Assembly: GCA_047629355.1 (NCBI GenBank) | Contig: JBLHWU010000032.1 | Coordinates: forward strand, 1 to 37,270 | Direction of reading: 5' to 3' | Source of the DNA: CAYUNA01 sp047629355 | GTDB lineage: Bacteria > Bacteroidota > Bacteroidia > Chitinophagales > Saprospiraceae | Length of the DNA: 37,270 nucleotides | Shown: piece by piece, positions 17,191 to 24,188 of the stretch | Layout: every line of letters begins with the position of its first letter | How positions within the stretch are numbered: position 1 is the first letter of the stretch | Translations under genes and position numbers: made by a program | Notes under the pieces: model-generated | The model's database searches: none | What the model saw: only the letters and a program-made list of their open reading frames with translations | Told to the model about the DNA's origin: nothing

Positions 17191-17886
17191 TCAACTATGA
17201 ACAACGAAGAAATACAATGGAATAATGGCAAATCCTAATGGAATTAAAATCGAATATGCCAAGCCCAAAAATTGAATTAGTGGGGTATATTTTTTATGGT
17301 TTAAGCCCAATGTCTGAAATGAAGACTGGAAACCGTGTCGCAAGTGCAGTGCCAAGAAAAACATACACGCGACGTAGAATATCACAAATTTCAAATCTAC
17401 AAAAGCAACAGAAACAAGCGCATATAAATCCGCTACAGCTGCACCTTCATAAACTACGTCTGGGACATCACCAATTTTCATTCTAAACCAAAATTGGTAC
17501 ATATGGATGATTAAGAAAATCAGGATAATTGTACCCAATGCCGCCATGTTTTTAGCAACACTTGCATTTGTATTCACTGCTTTTGTGTTGTTGACTGCAT
17601 ATCGATTTAGACCGGTTGCTGCCTTTTTATTCTGACTCCACAACACGATTCCTAAAACCGCATGTAAGAGAATGAAAAAGTACAATCCGTAAGAAGTGAA
17701 CTTAATCAATGGATTGCTGGTCATGAAATCTGCGTACAAATTGAACGCTTCACCATCGTCAGAAACGAGCAATTGCAAGTTTCCGATAAGGTGTACCAAC
17801 AAAAACGTGATAAGGAAAATACCGGTCAAACTCATGATGAATTTTTTCCCTAACGAAGAACTAATAAAATTAATAAACCAACCCAT
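17191..17886 (-). CDS. sdhC: Succinate dehydrogenase cytochrome b subunit (five-helix, type B)
   Basis: Membrane anchor that binds two haems and menaquinone and links SdhAB to the respiratory chain. The 231-residue protein has five hydrophobic segments: around IMSLTGIFLITFLLVHLIG, SYGLYFFILLHAVLGIVLW, MAALGTIILIFLIIHMYQFW, FVIFYVACMFFLALHLRHG and SILIPLGFAIIPLYFFVV. Histidines sit in or near the first four, as expected for a dihaem cytochrome b558-type subunit, so no separate SdhD is needed. I chose the ATG at 17886 (MGWFINFISSSLGKK), the usual Bacteroidota start; a TTG at 17934 would add 16 polar residues. It is the first gene of the operon and has a consensus promoter about 108 bp upstream. 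Confidence 0.94.
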   Translation of the reverse strand: MGWFINFISSSLGKKFIMSLTGIFLITFLLVHLIGNLQLLVSDDGEAFNLYADFMTSNPLIKFTSYGLYFFILLHAVLGIVLWSQNKKAATGLNRYAVNNTKAVNTNASVAKNMAALGTIILIFLIIHMYQFWFRMKIGDVPDVVYEGAAVADLYALVSVAFVDLKFVIFYVACMFFLALHLRHGFQSSFQTLGLNHKKYTPLIQFLGLAYSILIPLGFAIIPLYFFVVHS

Positions 17887-17993
17887 TTGGATGTTTTTTT
17901 TTGCGTTTGAAAATAGTCGAATGCTCGAATGCAACTACTTTATGATTTCTCGTATTTAAAATTATGGTTAATGAATGTCAAAGAAGTATTATG

Positions 17994-18023
17994 CAAATGT
18001 ATCTATTTAAAGGAATTTTTCAA
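17994..18023 (-). promoter_or_regulatory. Promoter of the sdhCAB operon
   Basis: On the minus strand TTG (18023-18021), 19 bases, then TACATTTG (18001-17994): a full match to the Bacteroidota consensus. The resulting leader of roughly 100 nt shows no clear regulatory fold. Confidence 0.78.
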
Positions 18024-18155
18024 ACATTGTTTGCTGACAAAAATTATTTAGAATGATTCCAAAAAAGGTCACTTATATGTAAAGTGCCTTACTGCAATCC
18101 ATAATAAAATGTTACAACCAGCATTTTTTAAAACAAGAAGCTTTATTTTTCTCTT

Positions 18156-18163
18156 ATCTTTGC
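18156..18163 (+). promoter_or_regulatory. -7 box ahead of the candidate small RNA
   Basis: TATCTTTG matches TAnnTTTG and is followed by CA, a common start context. No TTG stands at the expected -33 spacing. It lies nearly 300 bp upstream of the next coding start, with a terminator in between. Confidence 0.5.
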
Positions 18164-18169
18164 AACCAA

Positions 18170-18311
18170 TTCCCTAACAAAAAGCGTCTAATAAGAGTAA
18201 TTTCTTTTTTAGGGATTTTAAAATTAATAAACTACGTATAATAACAAAGCAGTTTTTTCTTTTAAAAAATCTAAAACAACCCAGCATAACTGGGATTTTT
18301 TAGATTTTTTT
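18170..18311 (+). ncRNA. Candidate small RNA of about 140 nt with own promoter box and terminator
   Basis: Between a -7 box (18156-18163) and the gene at 18458 lies a stretch with no sensible reading frame but visible structure: TCCCTAA (18172-18178) can pair with TTAGGGA (18209-18215), then an AU-rich region, then a strong terminator. In the terminator AAAAAATCTAAAA encloses CCCAG-CATAA-CTGGG and pairs with TTTTTTAGATTTTTT (18264-18311). The remaining 146 bp before the next ATG would then be separate. It matches no RNA family I can name. It could instead be an attenuated leader of the downstream gene. Confidence 0.4.
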
Positions 18312-18398
18312 AGGCTGTTTAAAAGGGAAAAGAACGAGTTAGGATGCGTAAGCTATTTATTTGCTAAGTCTCTTAATTCAAAAAATATAGAAATTGCA

Positions 18399-18433
18399 GA
18401 GGTATCACGAAGTGATACTTTTAGAAAGACCTC
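18399..18433 (+). promoter_or_regulatory. Stable leader hairpin before the CarboxypepD_reg gene
   Basis: GTATCAC-GAA-GTGATAC is a perfect 7-bp stem with a 3-base loop, flanked by GAGG and CCTC that can extend it. It ends 24 bp before the ATG at 18458, so in the mRNA it would sit next to the ribosome landing site. Its role is unknown. Confidence 0.4.
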
Positions 18434-18457
18434 ATTTTAATTTTAAAAATACACCGC

Positions 18458-19105
18458 ATGAAATATAGCATTCTTTTCGCATTTAGTTTAATGATTTTTG
18501 CGTTTACTCAAGTAAATGCACAATTGGTCAACGATGAAAATTTAGTCCAATTCTCAGGAATGGTCTTGGACGGGACAAATCAGGAATTAATTCCCGTTCC
18601 TTATACCAATGTCTTAGTCAAAGGTAAAGGACGTGGTACGTACACTGATTTCGACGGTTTTTTCTCTATCGTTGCCGAAAAAGGTGATGAGATTGAGTTC
18701 TCCGCAATTGGTTATAGAACGGTAAATTTTGTAATTCCTGATTCTTTAGAAGACAATCGTTATTCCTTAGTGCAATTGATGACTCAAGACGCCGTGAATT
18801 TACCAGAAACGGTCGTTTTCCCGTGGCCAAGTAAGGAGCATTTTAAGTTGGAATTTTTGGCAATGGATGTTACCTCAAATCTACAATCCAAAGCAACTGC
18901 TAACACAGCGGCTGATATTTTAGCATTAATGCGGGAAGAAGTGATTACGGATGGCGTCGAAAATGCCAACCGCTATTTGCGTCAACAATCTCGAGAATAC
19001 TACTATATTGGTCAAGCCCCGCCGATGAATATTTTTAATCCAATCGCTTGGAAAGGATTTTTTGATGCCTGGAAGCGAGGGGATTTTAAAGAGAAAAAGA
19101 AGTAA
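18458..19105 (+). CDS. Exported protein with carboxypeptidase-regulatory-like domain
   Basis: The 215-residue protein starts with a signal peptide (ILFAFSLMIFAFTQVNAQ, cleavage after NAQ). It then has a CarboxypepD_reg-like beta-sandwich (about residues 30-110) with the typical VPYTNVLVKGKGRGTYTDFDGFFSI and DEIEFSAIGYRTVNF. This domain is usually the N-terminal plug of TonB-dependent or DUF5686 proteins, but here it stands alone. The C-terminal half is helical with YLRQQSREYYYIGQAPPMN and ends in a basic tail (AWKRGDFKEKKK). It probably sits in the periplasm or at the outer membrane. The next gene also starts with this domain, suggesting related roles. It has a strong terminator downstream and is probably transcribed alone. 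Confidence 0.85.
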   Translation: MKYSILFAFSLMIFAFTQVNAQLVNDENLVQFSGMVLDGTNQELIPVPYTNVLVKGKGRGTYTDFDGFFSIVAEKGDEIEFSAIGYRTVNFVIPDSLEDNRYSLVQLMTQDAVNLPETVVFPWPSKEHFKLEFLAMDVTSNLQSKATANTAADILALMREEVITDGVENANRYLRQQSREYYYIGQAPPMNIFNPIAWKGFFDAWKRGDFKEKKK

Positions 19106-19165
19106 TTTAAATATTTCTACTTTTAAGTAACATGTACTAATTAATCACTACGTGTTACTTAACAT

Positions 19166-19208
19166 AAAAAAAGTGCCTGAAGGTTTGATAACTTTCAGGC
19201 ACTTTTTT
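19166..19208 (+). terminator. Intrinsic terminator after the CarboxypepD_reg gene
   Basis: AAAAAAAGTGCCTGAAGGTT pairs with AACTTTCAGGCACTTTTTTT (one G-T pair), followed by a T tract. Just upstream, at about 19124-19160, AAGTAACATGTAC and its imperfect inverse form a second weaker hairpin. Confidence 0.85.
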
Positions 19209-19323
19209 TTTAAAAACCAACTGTAACAAAAACGAATATTCAAACGTCTGACCCTTGTTGAACAATTCATCTAAAAAAATGATATTTCGTCAAAAAATTG
19301 ACGCCCTCAATACCCTCGTTGAT

Positions 19324-19331
19324 TATTTTTG
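19324..19331 (+). promoter_or_regulatory. Possible -7 box for the DUF5686 gene
   Basis: TATTTTTG matches TAnnTTTG and lies 24 bp before the ATG. The nearest upstream TTG (19298) is 23 bases away, longer than the usual 19-20. A small inverted repeat (CGTCAA/TTGACG, near 19289-19303) overlaps the expected -33 region and could be an operator. Confidence 0.4.
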
Positions 19332-19355
19332 TCAAAATTCTAAACAAAACACGTT

Positions 19356-21998
19356 ATGCTAAAAAAAATCGCTTCCTCTACGCTATTCTTCCTTTTCTCT
19401 ATCGCAACTTTTGCCTCAGGCGTCAAAGGAATAATCAAAGATAACAAAGGCGAACCATTATCATATGCCACCATTTTTGTCAAAGAAACGGGCAGCGGAA
19501 CGGTTACAAACTCCGAAGGTTTTTATGAAGTCAACTTACCCGTCGGCGATTATACGGTCAGTTTTCAATATTTAGGCTATGAAACAGCAGTAAAAAAAAT
19601 CAATATTTCTCGTTCGGCTAAAAAAGTCATCGACATCGTTTTGACTCCACAATCTTTAGAGCTGACCATCGTGGAAATTACCGACGGACGCGAAGACCCC
19701 GCCTATACCGTGATGCGAAAAACGATTGCCAAAGCCGCTTATCATCGTCAACAATTGGACAGTTATTCGGCGAGAGTCTACATCAAAGGGTCGGGGCGAT
19801 TATTGAAATCACCAAAGCTCCTTAGCGGCGTCATGGAACGAGAAGGGATGGATTCAACGACTGCATTTTTGACGGAATCGGTGAGTGAAGTTAGCTATAA
19901 ACGCCCCAATACATACACTGAAAAAGTGATTAGCATTCGGCAACAAGGTAACGCCAACGAGACGAGTCCGAATAATTATTTGAAAAGTAGTTTTTATGAA
20001 CCACAAGTAGTAGAATCCGTGTCTCCGCTTTCGCCCAAAGCAATGGGTTATTATCGGTTTGAATTTCTGGGTTCTTATGTAGAAAATGGACATGAAATTA
20101 ATAAAATTAAGGTGACTCCCAGAAGTCGCGGTGAAGGTGTTTTTGAAGGAACGATTAATATTGTGGAAGATTGGTGGAGTATTCATAGTTTGAATTTGAA
20201 GACCAATAAAATGGGTTTTGAGCTGAATGTCCAACAATTCTATGGACTGATTGACAACAAATCTTGGTTGCCCGTGACGCACAAATTTATCGTTGACATT
20301 AAACTTTTTGGCTTTAATTTTAAATACGATTACTTGGCAACATCAAGTGATTATAATATTGAATTGAATCCTGATTTGGACGTTGATTTCAAAATAATTG
20401 ATGAAAAAATTGAAAAAGAAGTAGCGGCTGAAATGCAGAAAGAATTTGCGAAGAAGAAAGGAAACCCTTCCGAAAAACTGGATTTGAGCAAGGAATTAAC
20501 GCGAAAAGACTTGCGAAAATTAATGAAAAACTACGAAAAAGAGGAACGCAAAGAACAGGAAGACCCGAAAGTCGAAAATATCACTTTTTCGGAAGTAGAT
20601 AGTGCAGCCTATAATAAAGACACCGCGTTTTGGACATTAATTCGCCCGGTGCCACTCACGACTTATGAAGTCAAATCTTACCGAACAGCGGATAGTTTAA
20701 CCGTTATCGCAAAGGCAAATAAAGAGGAAGGAAAAGAAACCAAATCAGCGAAGAAGAAGACTAAATTCGAAATTTTTGATATTATAATGGGTGGCAATTA
20801 TAAAATTAATGACCGTACTCGTTTGATTTACGAAATGCCTGGAATACATTCTAACTTTAATACCGTCGAAGGCTATCATATTGGGACGAATTTGAAAATT
20901 CGCCACCGTTTGAAAGATGAGCAGGTCTTGAAAATTGGTGTAATCCCACGTTATAGTTTTGCTCGAAAGACCTTGATTGGAAAGTCTTATTTGGACTTAG
21001 ATATTGGTGAAAAATATCGAAAAGGGAAGTTAAAAATTGAAGGCGGACGCTTTATTTCGCAAATCAATGAAAACGACCCGATTAATGCTTCTATCAATAC
21101 GTTTTACTCTTTGCTTTTTCAGGATAATTACATGAAAATTTTGGAAAAAGACTTCGTAAAAGGGACGATTAAAAAGCGTGTTTCTGATAAATTAACGATT
21201 AATGTTGATGCGGAATATGCGAAGAGAAATCGTCTAAGCAATAGCCCTGAATTGAATCCGTGGTTTGGTAGCCGCGATGATTTCACACCGAATGCGCCCT
21301 TTAATGCGGAAACAGACATTTTTGAGACCATAGATAATACTACCTTCAACATCGAAGCTGGTTTGGTCTGGAAACCTTGGATTCGTTATAATTTAAATAA
21401 CGGCAATAAATCGTTTTTCAATCGCGGCCCACAGTTTTTTGCCAACTACCGCAAAGGTTTCGTTGATTCCGATTATGACTTTTTGGAAGGTGGCGTTAAA
21501 TATACTTGGAATCGTTGGGATGGCAGCGAATTGAACATTAAAGTAGCGGGTGGCGCATTTCTCAGCAACGACGATATTTTCTTGCCCGATTTCAAACATT
21601 TCAATGGCAACCGAACCGTTTTTGTGACTTCTGACCCTGTAGAAAGTTTCCGATTGTTAGATTATTATGCCCTGAGTACGAAGGATAAATATGCAGAGAT
21701 TCATGCGCATCATCAGTTTAGAAAATTGCTGGTGACGCAGATTCCAGAAGTGTGGATGGTCGGTTTAAAAGAAAATTTATTTGCGAGCTATTTGGCGACG
21801 CCCTCCTCAAAAAATTATATGGAAGTCGGTTACGGCTTGGATAATATTTTTAAATTTTTCCGTATCGAAGCCGTCGCATCTTTTCAAGATTTTAAATATC
21901 AGGATTTTGGAGTGCGGATAGGAATTTCGACGGCGATTGGTGTAGGAATTTCTGAGGGGGAAGATGGAGAAGAAACAGAAATGTCAATAGGATTTTAA
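19356..21998 (+). CDS. DUF5686 family outer-membrane protein with CarboxypepD_reg domain
   Basis: 880-residue exported protein. Signal peptide (ASSTLFFLFSIATFASG) leads into a CarboxypepD_reg-like domain (about 22-100: IKDNKGEPLSYATIFVK, GSGTVTNSEGFYEVNLP, DYTVSFQYLGYE), then the DUF5686 region (DPAYTVMRKTIAKAAYHRQQLDSY is its hallmark). A charged stretch (about 350-410, and another near 455) separates this from a C-terminal half rich in alternating aromatic strands (RLIYEMPG, FNVEAGLVWKPW-like segments, KYTWNRWDG), consistent with an outer-membrane barrel. The function of the family is unknown; it is widespread and usually single-gene in Bacteroidota. It ends GEETEMSIGF rather than in a clear aromatic barrel-closing residue plus charge, but F is last. 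Confidence 0.9.
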   Translation: MLKKIASSTLFFLFSIATFASGVKGIIKDNKGEPLSYATIFVKETGSGTVTNSEGFYEVNLPVGDYTVSFQYLGYETAVKKINISRSAKKVIDIVLTPQSLELTIVEITDGREDPAYTVMRKTIAKAAYHRQQLDSYSARVYIKGSGRLLKSPKLLSGVMEREGMDSTTAFLTESVSEVSYKRPNTYTEKVISIRQQGNANETSPNNYLKSSFYEPQVVESVSPLSPKAMGYYRFEFLGSYVENGHEINKIKVTPRSRGEGVFEGTINIVEDWWSIHSLNLKTNKMGFELNVQQFYGLIDNKSWLPVTHKFIVDIKLFGFNFKYDYLATSSDYNIELNPDLDVDFKIIDEKIEKEVAAEMQKEFAKKKGNPSEKLDLSKELTRKDLRKLMKNYEKEERKEQEDPKVENITFSEVDSAAYNKDTAFWTLIRPVPLTTYEVKSYRTADSLTVIAKANKEEGKETKSAKKKTKFEIFDIIMGGNYKINDRTRLIYEMPGIHSNFNTVEGYHIGTNLKIRHRLKDEQVLKIGVIPRYSFARKTLIGKSYLDLDIGEKYRKGKLKIEGGRFISQINENDPINASINTFYSLLFQDNYMKILEKDFVKGTIKKRVSDKLTINVDAEYAKRNRLSNSPELNPWFGSRDDFTPNAPFNAETDIFETIDNTTFNIEAGLVWKPWIRYNLNNGNKSFFNRGPQFFANYRKGFVDSDYDFLEGGVKYTWNRWDGSELNIKVAGGAFLSNDDIFLPDFKHFNGNRTVFVTSDPVESFRLLDYYALSTKDKYAEIHAHHQFRKLLVTQIPEVWMVGLKENLFASYLATPSSKNYMEVGYGLDNIFKFFRIEAVASFQDFKYQDFGVRIGISTAIGVGISEGEDGEETEMSIGF

Positions 21999-22008
21999 AG
22001 GGAAGTCA

Positions 22009-22099
22009 GAGGTCAGACCGAAAATCACATTTTCCGTCAGAAGTCAGAATGTTCTCAAATATCTTTCTGACTTCTGACGATGAATGATGGTCTGTCCTC
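22009..22099. repeat. Nested hairpin built of GTCAGA words between convergent genes
   Basis: An inner perfect 14-bp stem (GTCAGAAGTCAGAA with TTCTGACTTCTGAC, 22036-22049 and 22065-22078) is enclosed by a second pairing of GAGGTCAGACC with GGTCTGTCCTC (10 of 11). The arms consist of the short word GTCAGA(A) repeated. It may act as a bidirectional terminator, although it lacks a long T tract. Confidence 0.7.
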
Positions 22100-22103
22100 T
22101 ACT

Positions 22104-22625
22104 CTACTCTAACGTATCTGGAAAATAAAACTCATAATCCGCCCTTAAAATCGAGTCCATCAATAAAGAATCCATCTGCAAAGTATCCTGTGCCAAGGAG
22201 TCCGTCAACAACGAATTAATCAAGTTCGTATCACCCAATAGCAGCAACAAATTTATCAGCGGCGCAATGGGCGTCGTATCTTTAGGAATATCCACACGCG
22301 GCTGCCCAGGCTTCACAGGGCGCTGTGGTTTATTCGCCCGATTAACTGCCAATCGTGCCGTCGCAATCAACGTAGAATCGACAATCGCCGCCGCCGCTTC
22401 CAAGACATCTTTCTCACATTTTTTAGAGTAAGTATTGAACCAAGAGTCAATTTTTCGAATTACCCGTTCGTCCATCACGTCCTTTTTTGTCTTTCCTTTC
22501 GGTGCTTCACAAGCCACAAAAGATGCAGCAATCACCAATATTCCAAACAAAAAATTCCGAAAAAATTCCGTTCCCCACCGTCTAACGTCAACCGTCAACC
22601 GTCTACCGTTTCTTTTATTTTCCAT
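22104..22625 (-). CDS. Small lipoprotein, third gene of an overlapping operon
   Basis: Unrecognised 173-residue protein. It has a basic N-terminus, hydrophobic segment FRNFLFGILVIAASFVAC with a lipobox (FVAC), a Lys-rich linker and a helical middle (VIRKIDSWFNTYSKKCEKDVLEAAAAIVDSTL). A proline-rich stretch (RPVKPGQPRVDIP) and a Leu/Asp/Ser tail (LLTDSLAQDTLQMDSLLMDSIL) follow. The start ATG (22625) overlaps the stop of the preceding gene by 11 bp, so translation is probably coupled. The first ~20 residues are written by short tandem DNA words (GACGGTTGACGGTTGACG on the coding strand), placing a repeat inside the signal-peptide n-region. Likely periplasmic, membrane-anchored; function unknown. 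Confidence 0.7.
   Translation of the reverse strand: MENKRNGRRLTVDVRRWGTEFFRNFLFGILVIAASFVACEAPKGKTKKDVMDERVIRKIDSWFNTYSKKCEKDVLEAAAAIVDSTLIATARLAVNRANKPQRPVKPGQPRVDIPKDTTPIAPLINLLLLLGDTNLINSLLTDSLAQDTLQMDSLLMDSILRADYEFYFPDTLE
22575..22608 (-). repeat. Tandem CGTCAAC-type word repeat inside a lipoprotein start
   Basis: The plus strand reads CCGTCTAACG then TCAACCGTCAACCGTCTACC: three to four copies of a 7-base word (CGTCAAC/CGTCTAC). It lies within codons 6-17 of the lipoprotein at 22104-22625. Confidence 0.7.
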
Positions 22626-22896
22626 TGATGCGTTCCATTTGTTTGCGAATTTCTTCCAGTCGTTCTGTCATAATTGAATCGACTGTTGCTTGCACGTTTT
22701 TATCAAAATTGAGTTCGCACAAACTATCGATGACGGGCTTCAAATAGTTGACAGAATCCCGATAAAGACTGTCCGCAAATTTGCGGTCATCCGAACTCAG
22801 CGTCGGTGGCGGTGGCTCGGTACACCTGGTTAAAAACAGCAGTAGCACCACGCCAAAACCCAGGATTTTCCCTCTATTTTTTTGTATCAAAAACAT
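22615..22896 (-). CDS. Small lipoprotein, second gene of an overlapping operon
   Basis: 93-residue unrecognised protein with a type II signal peptide: basic MFLIQKNRGK, hydrophobic LGFGVVLLLFLTRC with Cys as the probable lipidation site (the -1 Arg is atypical). The mature part TEPPPPTLSSDDRKFADSLY is followed by one long amphipathic helical region ending RLEEIRKQMERINGK. It overlaps its upstream neighbour by 23 bp and its downstream neighbour by 11 bp, a strong sign of a single transcript. The mature helix shares the DSLYRDSV... style of the third gene's helical part, so the two may interact; that is inference only. Confidence 0.72.
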   Translation of the reverse strand: MFLIQKNRGKILGFGVVLLLFLTRCTEPPPPTLSSDDRKFADSLYRDSVNYLKPVIDSLCELNFDKNVQATVDSIMTERLEEIRKQMERINGK

Positions 22897-24091
22897 TCAT
22901 TATTTTTTTCAAATTTGCTATCGGAAACGTCTGTAGGTTAGTGGAGTCTAAATGATAAAAAACCAAATTACGTTTCGTTCCATTTAAAATTGGAGCCAAG
23001 CGTTCCGCCGCATTTTCCAACTCGGATTGGGGACTACTTTCCAGACGAATTTCGTCGCCTTCGTATAAATAATAGCCTTTCAGGTAGTTGCTTTTTTTAA
23101 TTTTAAAATGTGTCACATCTTCCTTTTCAAAACGACTCGTATCTACCAAATCTGTTGCTCGCAAATCATTTATCAATCGAATCATTCGACCATCTCGAAA
23201 CAGCACCCCCCACGCAAAGATAGGCAAAGCAATGTCTAATTCTAATGGATAATTGCTAGCATTTTTTAAATATTGTTGTCCAATTTCATTATCCAAAATA
23301 GAATTCCTTGTTTCCAAATTATCCAAATCACCCATATTATAATACATCAACATGCCTCTATCGACGGGAGGAACGCCTGTTTTTTCGGCAAATTTTATCT
23401 GATGCAAACGAATCGTCGCGGAGATTTTGACTTCATTAGGCAATTGTTGTCTAATGCTTTTTATCAATTCAAAATAAGCCGTCTTCGTCGTTAACGTCCA
23501 ATCGCAGTCGAGTTGAATTTCTTGAAAATAGAGGTTATTTTGTTTTGCAACAAAATTTATTTTAGACGCTATTTTTTTACTTAAATCTATAATTTCAGGC
23601 GGTGAAATATCTTTCAAGGTTCGATTGGTGATAAATACCGTTGGAATAATCGTTTTATTTTTTAAAATAACAGACAGAGAATCGCCGTAAATTAATGCTT
23701 TCGGAACGATTTGCCCATTTTCTTTATCGACGTCGAAAAATTTTAAATATAATTTTTGAATAGGGAAATCATTTAGGTATTTTTTTTCAAAATCAGATAA
23801 ATCAACTTCAGTTTGCCAATGGTAAAGTGCGGGGGTGATGGGTGCTTTTTCTTTTTTTGAAAGGCAGGAATTTAATAGGCACATCGCTAATATGATTAAC
23901 ACAATGTAACCAGAATTTCTTTGACTTTTCTGGTGAAAAAAAAATGTATATTTTCTCTCGCTTATAAAAACAGCGCGCGCTGCTTGCTGCAGCACGGGTG
24001 GGGACTTGAGGGTAGAAAAAGGTTTTTGCAAACCTTTTTCTACCCTCAAACTCCCTTTGTTAAAATCACATGAGTTTTCAATTAAAATCAA
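22874..24091 (-). CDS. Lipoprotein with TIM-barrel-like domain (DUF3142-like, tentative)
   Basis: First gene of the three-lipoprotein operon. A hydrophobic stretch and lipobox (VLIILAMCLLNSC) precede a domain of about 330 residues with features of a (beta/alpha)8 hydrolase-like fold: IQKLYLKFFDVD, TIIPTVFITNRTL, FQEIQLDCDWT (paired acidic residues at a strand end), VKISATIRLHQ, GMLMYYNMGD, LDIALPIFAWGVL. This pattern resembles DUF3142-type proteins; an enzyme role on sugars is possible but unproven. The start is unclear: from the ATG at 24091 the first 55 or so residues are encoded by a structured repeat (SLRVEKGLQKPFSTLKSPPV), and no ATG lies between it and the Met five residues before the lipobox Cys... 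a GTG 12 codons before that Cys is the alternative. Confidence 0.7.
   Translation of the reverse strand: MILIENSCDFNKGSLRVEKGLQKPFSTLKSPPVLQQAARAVFISERKYTFFFHQKSQRNSGYIVLIILAMCLLNSCLSKKEKAPITPALYHWQTEVDLSDFEKKYLNDFPIQKLYLKFFDVDKENGQIVPKALIYGDSLSVILKNKTIIPTVFITNRTLKDISPPEIIDLSKKIASKINFVAKQNNLYFQEIQLDCDWTLTTKTAYFELIKSIRQQLPNEVKISATIRLHQIKFAEKTGVPPVDRGMLMYYNMGDLDNLETRNSILDNEIGQQYLKNASNYPLELDIALPIFAWGVLFRDGRMIRLINDLRATDLVDTSRFEKEDVTHFKIKKSNYLKGYYLYEGDEIRLESSPQSELENAAERLAPILNGTKRNLVFYHLDSTNLQTFPIANLKKIMNVFDTKK
23962..24063 (-). repeat. Structured dispersed repeat, copy 3
   Basis: Read on the minus strand it aligns with 28758-28850. Stem 1 is a perfect 20-bp pairing, TTGAGGGTAGAAAAAGGTTT (24006-24025) with its inverse (24030-24049). 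Stem 2 is CGCGCTGC/GCAGCACG (23976-23983 with 23989-23996, one G-T-type pair). Both stems differ in sequence from copy 2 but remain paired. The third stem of copies 1 and 2 is missing. Confidence 0.82.
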
Positions 24092-24117
24092 TATAAAATA
24101 TTTTTAGTGAAAAAATT

Positions 24118-24155
24118 AAAAAATGGCATTCCAACTCCCGTCGAAATGCCATTTT
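24118..24155 (-). terminator. Intrinsic terminator after the MoxR gene
   Basis: AAAATGGCATT (24120-24130) and AATGCCATTTT (24145-24155) form a perfect 11-bp stem. On the minus strand it is followed by TTTTTTAATTTTTT. It starts about 34 bp after the MoxR stop and separates it from the lipoprotein operon. Confidence 0.8.
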
Positions 24156-24188
24156 AAAAACATCAGGCAAACCAAATGTCATTTTTTT

